NCBI GenBank assembly: GCA_965277025.1
Contig: OZ255706.1
Location: 1,178,001 to 1,242,000 of the forward strand
Length of the DNA stretch: 64,000 nucleotides
Direction of reading: 5' to 3'
Source of the DNA: Methylomarinum sp965277025
Lineage (GTDB): Bacteria > Pseudomonadota > Gammaproteobacteria > Methylococcales > Methylomonadaceae
Below the pieces are notes generated by a model. The model was not told the DNA's origin, did no database searches, and worked only from the letters and a program-made list of their open reading frames with translations. Numbering within the stretch: position 1 is the stretch's first letter; each line of letters opens with the position of its first letter. The position numbers were made by a program, and so were the translations under genes. Shown here one piece after another: positions 24,778 to 34,612 of the stretch.

Positions 24778-27606
24778 TCAATGATGCCACAGTATGTGAT
24801 TGGCTTCCAGCGGTACGCGGGCGAGTTCGTTGGCTGGGATGATTCTCGGTGTATAGTCAGTGAGAGGACGTAGTGCTGGAATCTCCAGGTGGTAATCATA
24901 GCCGTTGACTGCACCGATCAATTTGTTTTGTCGTTGCATGATATGGACTTCCGGTGCGTCGCCATCGATTGCATCGGCATAGAGCTGAACCTGGATGGCA
25001 TCGACATTGATGTCATCGGTATAAACATGCAGGTCGATAATATAGTGCTTGTCTTGTTGGGTTGTGATGTATTCCCCAAAACGGAGATGATGCCAGTTTT
25101 GCGCTAGTTGTTTTTGCCAGGCAACAATGCGCTGGCTTTTTTCCGCTTTGTTTTCCACTCTGTTCCGATAAGTGGCGGCGGCTGGTAGATAATATTCTTC
25201 AGTATATTGACGAACGGCACGGCTGGCAGAATAAATTGGTGTCAATCGTGACATGCTTTCACGAATCCTGGCGACCCATTGTTCGGGAATGCCATCTTGG
25301 TTTCGATGATAAAACTGAGGGACGATTTCCTCTTCAAGTAAAGTGTAAAGATCATTGGCTTCCTTGGCGTCCCAGGCTGGGTCACTATCATGCTCTTGTC
25401 CATCGCCCAAGGCCCAACCGACTTCAGGCGAGTAGGCTTCCGCTGCCCGCCATGGAGAGCGAAGCGAAGGCGGGTAGTCCCCGGTAGCCGCGAGGCGACA
25501 CGGGATACCCGACGTGCCGAAGGCGCCAAAGGGGATCCCAAGGGAGCATCCGAACGCGGCGTCCAGTCATATGGGAGGCCGGTGTGTAGCCGCAACGAGC
25601 TTGCGATGTTGTGGCGGAACGCCGGGTGACCAGGACGGCCGGGGCACCAATGAGTTGTCGAAGATCGAGTCGATTTTGGGGACTCGGATGTCCCAAAATC
25701 TTTCACGAGATCGAAGACTCGCTTGTGCCCACCAGCCATCCAGTTCGGATAGATTCAGACCGCCATTGACCAGGATCTTCATACCACTGGTGCCACAGGC
25801 TTCCCAGGGGCGTCTTGGTGTGTTAATCCAGACATCCACACCTTCCACCAGCCGCTCAGTCATTTGCATATCGTAATCGCTAAGAAAAATAATATGAGAA
25901 CGGACATGGGGCTGGCGAATAAACTGAATCCATTGCTGGATCATTGCCTGACCAGGATAATCAGCAGGGTGTGCTTTACCTGCAATAATCAGTTGTACTG
26001 GGTGGTCAGGGTTAGTCAAAATGCGAAGCAGACGTTCCGGGTTCTGGAGCAGCAAATTGGGGCGTTTATAGGTAGCGAATCGGCGTGCAAAACCCAATGT
26101 CAAAATATTGGGATCGAACAAGGTTTTGGCTTGCGCGACTTCTTTGGGGCTTGCGCCGGAAGCCGCCAGTTGGCGGCTCAATCGTTTACGCGCATAAGTG
26201 ACCAGTGATTTTCGACCCTGTGTGCGTAAACTCCAGAGATGTGCATCACATAAACAATGAATGCCACTTTCAAGATTTTCGGACAAGCCATTCCAGCGTT
26301 CCTTGCCACAAGTATCGGTCCATAAGCGGTCTGATGCGGCCGAATCCCAACTCGGCATATGAACGCCATTGGTGATATGCTGGATCGGAACTTCTGGATT
26401 GGGCCATCTTGGGAACAGGTTTTGAAAAATATCTCTGCTGACGCGGCCATGCAAGCGGCTCACGCCATTGATGGCGCCACTGCCACGAATAGCCAGATAA
26501 GCCATGTTAAAAGGCTCGTTTGCATCATTTGGATTTAAACGGCCCAATTCGAGCAGGGCTTGAACGGAAATGCCCAGTTCCTGTTGAACATAATGTCCCA
26601 GGTATTGTTCGATCAAGTTTGCTGAGAAAAGATCAAATCCGGCGGCTACCGCCGTATGAGTAGTGAACAGATTGCCTGCGCGAGTAGCCGTCAAGGCAAC
26701 ATCAAAAGTGTGCCCCGTCTGTTTCATAAAACTGCGCGCTCGTTCCAATACCGCGAAAGCGGCATGTCCTTCGTTTAAATGGCACACATCGGGCGTCAGG
26801 TCTAACGCTTCCAGCAAGCGCCAGCCGCCGAAGCCCAGAATCATTTCCTGCTGTAAGCGTAATTCTGGCCCGCCGCCATAAAGCTCACTGGTAATCCCTT
26901 GATGGGTGGGGAAGTTGGCAGGGTCATTACTGTCCAAGAGGTAAAGCATGGAGCGACCGACCCGGACTTGCCAGCAGCGCAGCCAGACACTATAGCCGGG
27001 TAAGTCAATTTTTAATCGTAGCCATTCACCATTTTTCTGGCGTACCGGTTGAATGGGCAATTGCCCTGGGTCATTGTAAGGATAAAAAGCCAGTTGGTGA
27101 CCGTCTTTGTCAATGACCTGGCGAAAATAGCCTTGTTGATAGAGCAAACCGACACCAATAACCGGAACGCCCAGATCACTGGCTGCTTTTAATTGGTCGC
27201 CGGCGACATTGCCCAAGCCTCCGGAATAAATTGGCAGGGCTTCAGATAGCATGAATTCCATACTGAAATAAGCGATGCTTTTTAATTTTGCATCACCGTG
27301 TTTTTGTTGAAACCAGCCTGGGCTTTGGGCTAACTGGCGATGCAGTTTGATCTGCTGTTCCAGTAATTTTCTGCTTGTCGGATCCTGGGTGACGTGTAAA
27401 ACGCGATCCCGTGCAGCAGTTTGCAATACGGCCCAAGGATTATGTGATTGTTCCCATAAATCAGGGTCTAACTGTTGCCAGATGGTATCGGCGGCATGGT
27501 TCCATGAACAACGCATGTCCAGGGCCAGCTTAATTAACAGTTCCAGACCATCGATATCCAGCAGAGAGGGCCTGCCGAGCAAGTATTTGGTTGAGTTATC
27601 AGACAT
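24778..27606 (-). pseudogene. glgP: glycogen/alpha-glucan phosphorylase, interrupted by a 281-bp insertion
   Basis: GlgP of the DUF3417-containing alpha-glucan phosphorylase type, releasing glucose-1-phosphate from glycogen. The frame runs from 27606 through LNEGHAAFAVLERARSF, FARRFATYKRPNLLL and EACGTSGMKILVNGG (PLP region) to LDGWWAQA. There a GC-rich segment (25440-25720) is inserted, after which AYSPEVGWALGDGQEHDSD continues to the end at 24778. The insertion plus target duplication adds 285 bp, so the frame is kept, but it brings one in-frame TGA (25567-25569). Without it the protein would be about 847 aa. The last 200 residues would be missing unless the stop is suppressed. Confidence 0.9.
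25440..25720. mobile_element. 281-bp GC-rich insertion in glgP, unknown family
   Basis: Flanked by GCTT on both sides (25436-25439 and 25721-25724), consistent with a 4-bp target duplication. It is markedly richer in G+C than the surrounding gene and contains strong hairpins: CTGCCCGCC / GGCGGGTAG near the left end and GATTTTGGGGAC / GTCCCAAAATC near the right end (25672-25700). Reading frames through it are long on both strands. It has no transposase and does not resemble the other IS ends here; a non-autonomous element or structured-RNA repeat is possible. Confidence 0.65.
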
Positions 27607-28626
27607 GGTGGAGGCCCCGGTTATTGTTTGTCATGGTTAGGATGCTTGGCATGAAAATGCAGAGAACTTCTCAAACGTCTCAAGAAACTGCGATGCCTGG
27701 GGATCGCGTGTTCCAAATGACGGTAAGTCATCAGTTTCAGTGCGTCTTCAATAAAGACCCAAGCAAGGCAATATGCCCAGATCATGCCGATAATTTCCCA
27801 GGAAATTGGGGTTATCAAAAAGCCATAATGGGCAATCAGCATGGCGATAATTTGCGTGCCGATAATGGCGCTCAGCAATAGTGGGGCCGGATACGGTGGG
27901 CATAAAAAGCAATGCCGGGTGCGGGCGACAAATAGTGTCAGGTGACCGGCAATTGCCAGTTTCAGGAAAATGATGGTCTGCAGTTCCTCAGTGCTGACAT
28001 GGTAGTAGCTTTCCGCCAGAATCATCAGCAGAAACGTCTCGATAACGCCCACAACACCTAGCACGGTCGCAATGGTCAGCACTTGGCGCATATTCCAGTC
28101 GACAGGTTTCCGGGAGGTATAGGTGTTATCCTTGGCGATGGCCAGGATGGGGACATCGTTCAACAAGGCCAGCAGGATAATCATGATGGCGGTGATGGGA
28201 TAAATATTGTACACCAGCATCGCCAGCACCATAAAAATCATGATGCGAATGGTTTCGGTAATACGATAAATAGCGTAAGAATTCATCCGGGCGAAAATGC
28301 GCCGTGCTTCTTCGATTGCATGGCGGATGACGAGCAAGCCAGGTTCAGTCAATACTAAGTCAGCCGCCGCCCTGGCAGCATCGGTCGCACCTGAAACAGC
28401 AATGCCGACATCGGCTTGTTTCAGTGCTGGCGCATCGTTTACGCCGTCGCCGGTCATGCCAACGATATGTTGGTTGGCTTGCAAATCCTTAACCAGCCAA
28501 AATTTATGTTCGGGGAAAACCTGAGCAAAGCCATCGGCGCGTTCGGCGCAGTGCGCGACTTCATGAATAAGATCTTTGTTGTCACGAGCCTTGAGCAGTT
28601 GTTCGGCCGGTAAAATATTTGTTCCC

Positions 28627-29742
28627 TAGAAGTTACGCATTGACAGGCAATGTTAAACTATGGGTTTAAAAAATCCCAAAGTCAATGCAAGGCAAACCTT
28701 GATAAGAGAAATAACACGCCCCTCAACAGCCTGCTGTACATTACCCATGTTTTTATTAAGTGAGCCGAAACAAGCTGGTTGTCGACGATTAGGAGAAGTC
28801 ATGTCAATATCACATGATAGCGTAAATCGATTTCTAAATCGGGAGCATTACACTGGGCGAGATTTATACAATGAAGCCAGCGCAAGCCTGAATTTAAAGG
28901 GCGGAACCTTGAGTGTTGACGATAGTGTTCTTGATAAACCTTATAGCCAATATATGGCATATGTCAGTTATTTTTGGTCGGGAAAACATCATGGAGCAGT
29001 CAAGGGAATCAATCTTGTCACGTTGTACTACACAGACATTCAAGGAAAACACCAACCACTGAATTTCCGGGTGGTCGATAAGGCGGAAGGAAAGACAAAA
29101 AATGACTATTTTCAAGACATGCTGACCGAAGTATTAGCTTGGGGACTAGAACCTGGTTTTGTAACAGGAGATAGCTGGTACAGTTGCGTGGATAATCTTA
29201 AATTGACAAGAAATCATCAGACAGGATTATTCTTTGCAGTGGAAGGTAATCGATTAGTCTCTGTTGAAAAAGGTTCATGGGTTCAAGTCAGGCAATTAGA
29301 AATCCCGGAAGACGGCTTAATGGTTTGGCTCAAAAATTTTGGGTATGTGAAATTATTTCGGACGACCTTGAAAGAACAAGTTCCCCATTACATAAGTTCA
29401 CTACCTGATGAAGAAAAAACCGCTGTTTTTGACAAGAAAGTATTTACCGAACAACATGACAGGCATTGGCAGATTGAGCAATATCATCGGGCAATAAAGC
29501 AGGTGTGTAATATTGAGCGGTTCCAGGTTCGCAATAAAAGAGCAATAAATAATCATATTTTTTCTGCAATTTGTGGCTTTGTTCAATTACAAAAATTGAG
29601 CTTTGCAGACGTGATTAATAATTGCTATAGCGTACAGCGGAATTTATTCAACGATGTTATGGCTTCGTTTATCGACACCTTTATGCCAAATATGAGTCAT
29701 TTAAACCCAAAATTTCGATCTGTTGTCAATGCGTAACTTCTA
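28627..29742 (+). mobile_element. IS4/IS701-like insertion sequence, copy 2 (1116 bp)
   Basis: Same ends as copy 1 (TAGAAGTTACGC ... GCGTAACTTCTA) with a perfect 6-bp GTTCCC on both sides (28621-28626, 29743-29748). It is 9 bp shorter than copies 1 and 3 because of an in-frame deletion near codon 30. Inserted antisense to the P-type ATPase gene. Confidence 0.93.
28660..29736 (+). CDS. IS4/IS701-like DDE transposase (358 aa variant)
   Basis: Open throughout. It differs from copy 1 by loss of three residues (Tyr-Ile-Gly in TLPMYIGFLLSEPK) and by a few substitutions such as Arg to Pro before HYISSLPDEE and Ala to Val in DKKVFTEQHD. DDE residues are retained, so activity is possible. Confidence 0.9.
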   Translation: MGLKNPKVNARQTLIREITRPSTACCTLPMFLLSEPKQAGCRRLGEVMSISHDSVNRFLNREHYTGRDLYNEASASLNLKGGTLSVDDSVLDKPYSQYMAYVSYFWSGKHHGAVKGINLVTLYYTDIQGKHQPLNFRVVDKAEGKTKNDYFQDMLTEVLAWGLEPGFVTGDSWYSCVDNLKLTRNHQTGLFFAVEGNRLVSVEKGSWVQVRQLEIPEDGLMVWLKNFGYVKLFRTTLKEQVPHYISSLPDEEKTAVFDKKVFTEQHDRHWQIEQYHRAIKQVCNIERFQVRNKRAINNHIFSAICGFVQLQKLSFADVINNCYSVQRNLFNDVMASFIDTFMPNMSHLNPKFRSVVNA

Positions 29743-31351
29743 GTTCCCATATCCAGTTCGGCAGCGATTTGCTTGGCGATGGCGATGTTATCGCCAGTGA
29801 CCATTTTGATATCGACACCGAGTTCCTTGATATGTCTGATGGTTTCCTTGGCGTCATCACGAGGTGGGTCATAGAGCGGCAATAAACCTAAAAACCGCCA
29901 TTGGCCTTGCTCATCGGTACGGGCCACGCCCAGAGTGCGATAGCCTTTGATGGCGAATTCATTGACGACTTTTTCCGCCTGTTGGCGTAGTTCTGGCGTA
30001 GGCTGACAGAGTTCCAAAACCACTTGAGGCGCGCCTTTGCTGACTTTAAACGTTTGCCCCTCTTTTGTGATAATTTCGGCTTCGGTTCTTTCCCGGATTG
30101 GATCAAACGGAATAAAGGATTTTTGTTGAAAAGGCGTTAACACGGATTTGTCTTGCAAGCCTTTGATAATGGCCTGGTCGATGGCGTCTGGTGTTTCCAG
30201 TGTGGACGCCAGGGCCGCGCTCAGAATAAGTTGCTGCTCATCTGTTGCATTAAAAACGACCGGTTCACCCAAGGTCAGTTCATTTTTTGTCAAGGTGCCC
30301 GTTTTATCCGAACAGAGCACATCCATGCCAGCCAGTTCTTCAATTGATTCCAGCCGGGAGACAATGGCTTTTAATTTCGCAAGGCTTGCAGCGCCCACCG
30401 CCATGGTGACCGACAATACGGCGGGCATGGCGACAGGAATCGAGGCGACTGTCAAGATCAAGGCGAATTGAATCAATTCCATCACCGGCAGGTGTCTGTT
30501 CAGTCCTACCAGAATAAGAACCGCGACCAGAGCCAAGCTGAGAAAAATCAAATAGTCGCCAATGGTCAATACCGCTTTTTGAAAATGCGAGACCGATTTG
30601 GCGGAACTGACCAGCTTGGCGGTTTTGCCAAAATAAGTATGCGCGCCTGTGGCGGTGACGATACCCACCATTTCACCTTGTTTGGCGATGGAGCCGGAGT
30701 AAATCAAATCGCCTTTTTGTTTGTTCACTGGCAAGGATTCTCCAGTCAGAGCCGATTGGTCGACACTCAGGTAATCGCCTTGCAACAGGACAATATCAGC
30801 GGGGACGACATCGCCCAGTTTAATACGAACAATATCGCCAGGGACTAATTGGTTGGCGTCAATTTCACGCCATTGCCCGCCACGACAGACCCAGGATTTT
30901 AAGGCCAGCTGCTTTTTCAGTTGTTCGATGGCGTTGCCGGCCTGATATTCTTCCCAGAAGCCAACAACAGCATTGAAAACCAATAGCACCAGAATAATGA
31001 TCAAGTCTTCGGTGTGATGAACGATGGCTGATAACAGCGCGGCAATCTCGATCATCCAGGGGATGGGACCCCAGAAATAAGGCAGGAATTTCAAGACAGG
31101 ATTGACACGCTGTTCTTGAATTGCATTCGGTCCATAATGCTTGAGACGCGCTTTGGCTTCGTCGGCTGATAGACCTTTCCAGTCGCTTTTTAAATAGTCG
31201 AGTAATGCTTCCGCTTCCAGAGAGCGGACTTTATCACTATCGAGCAAAGGCGGAAAATCAGAGGTTTTTTTTCTTTCATGATTGTCCCTTAGGTTTTTAT
31301 TTACCGGGTTGGCAACGGCGCAGGATAAATAACAATCCAGCACTTCATTAT

Positions 31352-32751
31352 TTATAAATATTCCTCTAATTTATAATGTTGATGCAGTTTGGGAATTTCA
31401 ACTTTAGAATGATTTAATTTTTTGGCGAATAAAGGCTGCACGTCTTTTTCGCCATGAACGAGAAAGGTGATGGCGGGTGAACCGGTTTTTTCATGCCATT
31501 CCAGCAGTTCGTGTTGGCCTGCATGAGCAGAAAATCCCCCGATTGTGTAGATGCTGGCTTGGACCTGAATCTCTTCGCCGAAAATCTTGACCGTTTCAGC
31601 GCCATCGACAATTCTTCGCGCCAGCGTACCTTGGGCAGCATAGCCAACAAAAATGACGCTATTATGTTGATTCCACAGATTGTGTTTTAGATGATGTCGA
31701 ATCCGGCCTCCGGTACACATGCCGGAACCGGCAATGATAATCGCGCCGCCGGTGATATTGTTAATCGCCATCGATTCGGCGGTTTCCCGGGTAAAACGCA
31801 GGCCCGGAAAAGATAAAGGGTCAGTGCCGGATTTAAAAATCTTGTAGGTGTTTTTGTCAAAACATTCCGGGTGTCGCCGGAAAATTTCTGTAGCGGATAT
31901 CGCCATCGGTGAGTCAAGAAATACCGGTAAGTAATGTGGCAGTTGTCCTTTATCTATACCTTCCCGAATGTAATAAAGTAGTTCCTGCGCACGTTCCAGG
32001 GCAAAGCTTGGAATGATGACATTGCCGCCTTGCTCCAGGGTTTTGTTAATGGCGCCATAAAATTCTTCCAGTGTGGGAGCGAGGGTTTTATGATTTCTGT
32101 CACCATAAGTGGTTTCCATGATGACGACATCAGCGGCTGGTGGAGTATCAGGGTCTCTGATAATGGCTCGGCCATGATAGCCTAAATCGCCGGAAAATAT
32201 GATTTTACGTGGCTGGCCTTTAAGCGTGGCTTCCAGTACGATGGAGGCAGATCCTAAAATATGACCGGCATCTATAAAAGTGGCCTGCAAGCCCGGTAAA
32301 ATTTCAAGCTTTTTATGATAACGAGCGGTGCGGCCAAAGTAGCCGAAGCTGTTTAACGTATCGACCACTGAATAAAGCGGTTCTATCGTTTCTTTTTGTC
32401 CATGTCGAGAGGCTTTACGGCTTTTATAGCGTGCTTCTTCTTCCTGAAGCTCAGCAGCATCCAGTAATACCAACCGGGCTAATTCGCAACTGGCCGATGT
32501 GGTGATAATTTCGCCTTGAAAGCCTCGTTTGACCAGTAACGGGATTCGACCGCAATGATCGAGGTGAGCATGAGTCAGTAATAAATAATCAATTTCAGCT
32601 GGCTCAAAGCCAAAGGGTTCGGCGTTTTCTTCGTCCATTTCCCGGCCGCCTTGATAGAGACCGCAATCGATCAGAATTTTTTTCCCTTATATTCAAGTAA
32701 GTGACAGGAACCTGTGACTTGTTGCGCCGCGCCGTGGAATTCTATATGCAT
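31352..32751 (-). pseudogene. beta-CASP metallo-beta-lactamase-fold RNA nuclease, frameshifted at the 5' end
   Basis: About 466 aa when repaired. The ATG at 32751 follows an AAAGGA site and encodes MHIEFHGAAQQVTGSCHLLE, then YKGKK. An A7 run (plus-strand T's at 32677-32683) then shifts the frame to a stop; eight A's would give KKILIDCGLYQGGREMDEEN and join the main frame. The rest is intact: HAHLDHCGRIP (HxHxDH), GSASIVLEA, FSGDLGYHGR, GSGMCTGGRIRHHL (beta-CASP) and GGFSAHAGQ (RMMBL). Relatives are RNA endo/exonucleases of the CPSF/YSH1 type. Internal starts (32638) would lack the first strands of the fold. Confidence 0.85.
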
Positions 32752-33025
32752 AGGAGTTTCCTTTTGCTTGTAAGGACATAAAAAACTTGTCTGTTGGCCA
32801 AACGCCAGGGTTCGGTTCAGATATTTATAGTATACGGACAAGATATCATATTTATGACAGTTGCAGGGCGCTGAGAATTCAAAGGACAATCAGCATTCGC
32901 ATAAGGCATAACTATCAACACATAATTTCATCGCGCCTATGCTCCGGCTTCACGATAAAACCGTTCCCAAACGGGAGCTTGGGGAACCAGCAAAAAATTT
33001 TTTCGGGGTGAGTAGTTACCGCTGA
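32752..33025. other. intergenic region with a GGTTCCCAAGC-type repeat
   Basis: No gene seen. At 32961-32990 lies GTTCCCAAACGGGAGCTTGG, the reverse of a repeat at 45791-45822; the preceding CATAACTATCAACACATAAT also resembles 45768-45790. This marks another dispersed repeat family. Confidence 0.6.
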
Positions 33026-33126
33026 CCGATGTTACGCATCGTCCTGGATAATTGATAAATTTCAAGAAGCAATCAAGGAGCGGAGCCAGGTCTTGTAATC
33101 AATCATACAGCTTGGTACACCATGAA

Positions 33127-33318
33127 ATAGCCAGACCACTCAGAATCGAGTATTCGAGTTTGTTCGCGGTGCAATTGTCGTGGACAACTATTATCATAAA
33201 TGCCAGAAGGCAATTTGCCTGGTCAGCATGCGGCAGATCAACGGCGTTTAGATTCAGAATATCAACCGCCGGCATGCGTTATTGCAAGACCGTTTCTCTT
33301 AGAAAACATTTCCGGTAG
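33127..33318 (+). pseudogene. possible remnant of a REP-associated tyrosine transposase (RAYT)
   Basis: Codons at 33127-33153 read IARPLRIEY, nearly identical to the conserved N-terminus (MARPLRIE) of RAYT / Y1-type transposases that mobilise REP sequences. The following sequence no longer aligns in one frame and no HUH motif could be read. It sits among REP-like palindromes, the expected setting. The short match makes this tentative. Confidence 0.35.
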
Positions 33319-33396
33319 CCCGTATGAAGCGACGCGGAATACGGGAAGTGGGGGCTCCGATTATCCCGGATTCCGTTTCACTTCATCCGGGCTACT
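33313..33396. repeat. inverted pair of GTAGCCCG repeats
   Basis: GTAGCCCGTATGAAGCGACG at the left and the complement of GTAGCCCGGATGAAGTGAAA at the right, separated by about 30 bp. Same general type as the GTAGGGTGG and GTAGGTCGGG repeats: GTAG followed by a short palindrome, as in REP/BIME structures. Confidence 0.75.
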
Positions 33397-33479
33397 GACT
33401 ACAAAAACAGGGGATTTGTGTAGGGCGGTTTTACGCCAAAAGCGCCATAAAGCGGTAAGAAACACTCCCACTTTAAAAT

Positions 33480-33510
33480 GGTGGATTGCCTGACGGCGAA
33501 TCCACCCTAC
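33480..33510 (-). repeat. REP-like GTAGGGTGG repeat
   Basis: On the minus strand GTAGGGTGGATTCGCC followed by GTCAGGCAATCCACC, identical in core to the copy at 20780-20810. Confidence 0.8.
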
Positions 33511-33568
33511 CTGAAAAGTTATTTGTAAACGCAATCAATTATCCTGTTCAATGCGTAACATCAGTTAT

Positions 33569-34542
33569 TTAGATTTTAAATTGTCTTATCAAATTAAGAA
33601 GGTCATCGGTGATTTTCTTTAAATCTTCAGTCGCTTTATCAGCCAACTCCGCATTTTCGGCGGATTGATTGACGGCCGCCATAATATTGGAGATATTTCG
33701 ATTGATTTCCGCTGTTGTGGCGGATTGTTGTTCTGTCGCGCTGGCGATCTGGGCGTTCATCTGGCCGATTGTGGTCACAGCCGAGCTGACAGACGCCAGT
33801 GTTTCACCTGCCTTGTTGGCTTGCTCAACATTTTCGGCGACTTTGTTTTTACTTTCATTCATCACCTTGACCGCTTGTTTGGTGCCGGCTTGCAGACGCT
33901 CGATCATGTCCTGGATTTCCTGCGTGGATTCTTGCGTCCGACTGGCCAGGGTGCGAACCTCATCGGCAACGACGGCGAAACCGCGGCCTTGTTCACCGGC
34001 TCTGGCCGCCTCGATCGCAGCGTTCAGCGCGAGCAGGTTGGTTTGTTCGGCAATGCCGCGAATTACATCTAACACAGTTCCAATGCTATCGCTTTCGGCT
34101 TCAAGCTTGTTCAGGGTTGCGGTGGCCTTGTCCACTTCAGTGGCGACTTCCTGAATGCCATTGACAGTCTGGCTGACTGTTGCCATACCCACATGCATGG
34201 ATTGATCGGCTTGTTGAGTCTCCTGCTCAGTATTGTTCGCATTGCTCGCCACTTCAGAGACCGAATCCGCCATTTCCTGCATCGCAGTTGCGATTTGTTG
34301 CGTTTCTGCCTGCTGTTGTTGAATCGCGACGGCAGTTTTATTGGCGATAGCTTCGGTCTTGGTGGCGGAAGCGGTGAGCAGGTCAATTTCATTACTGATA
34401 TTGAGGACCATTTTATGCAGTTTGTCGACAAACGAATCAAAAGCCCGGGACAGATGGCCTAACTCATCATCATTCTTGTCATTGAGCCGTTGGGTCAGTT
34501 CGCCCTGGCCCTGGGCAATATTCAAGATGCCCTGGTAAGTAA
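33569..34542 (-). pseudogene. methyl-accepting chemotaxis protein, N-terminus lost
   Basis: About 320 C-terminal residues of an MCP. A partial HAMP-like start (NIAQGQGELTQRLNDKNDDE) is followed by the coiled signalling domain with the hairpin tip IAEQTNLLALNAAIEAARAG and GRGFAVVADEVRTLASRTQE, which contacts CheA/CheW. Sensor, TM helices and start codon are missing: the frame runs straight into the end of the IS3 element at about 34543. No remainder of the gene is found beyond the IS. Confidence 0.88.
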
Positions 34543-34612
34543 TGTAAAGTGGACCTCATTGTCCAGACAAATTATTAGAGAATTTAAGATAGAACCCTCA
34601 TAACAGTCAGGC

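Larger units (their letters stand above)
27621..31279 (-). pseudogene. plasma-membrane H+-transporting P-type ATPase, split by an IS
   Basis: P3A-type proton pump. The N-terminal part carries SALTGESLPV, the phosphorylation site CSDKTGTLTKNEL and VTGDNIAIAKQIA, and is cut after ELDMGT by the IS at 28627-29742. The C-terminal part resumes (NILPAEQLLKARDNKD), with TGDGVNDAPALKQADVG and six TM helices, to 27621. The best start is the ATG at 31279 (AAGGGA site, 7 bp spacing), but it is out of frame: an A8 run (31265-31272) would need nine A's to join the main frame. The main frame itself is open back to a GTG at 31343. GTTCCC duplication flanks the IS. It lies between the MBL nuclease gene and glgP, all on the same strand. 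Confidence 0.88.
33026..33564. mobile_element. 539-bp element with GTTACGCAT inverted ends, no transposase
   Basis: Left end CCGATGTTACGCATCGTCCT then GGATAATTGAT; right end is the complement of CTGATGTTACGCATTGAACA then GGATAATTGAT. The two ends are inverted repeats of about 31 bp. Inside are the decayed start of a REP-associated transposase-like gene (33127), an inverted pair of GTAGCCCG repeats (33313-33396) and a GTAGGGTGG REP (33480-33510). The end sequence shares GTTACGCATTGA with the 1.1 kb IS, so it may be a relic or non-autonomous relative. Confidence 0.65.

Noticed and set aside
25567..25569. TGA in glgP as a selenocysteine codon
   Set aside because: It lies inside the inserted element, outside any conserved GlgP residue; selenoprotein decoding is not indicated.
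25440..25720. glgP insertion as a group II or group I intron
   Set aside because: No GTGYG start, no domain V-like hairpin with the conserved bases and no intron-encoded protein were visible; size is too small for a complete ribozyme.
25242..25739. Long open frames on both strands across 25.2-25.9 kb
   Set aside because: They arise from the GC-rich insert in glgP and cross the insert borders into glgP antisense or shifted sequence; no protein family or RBS supports them.
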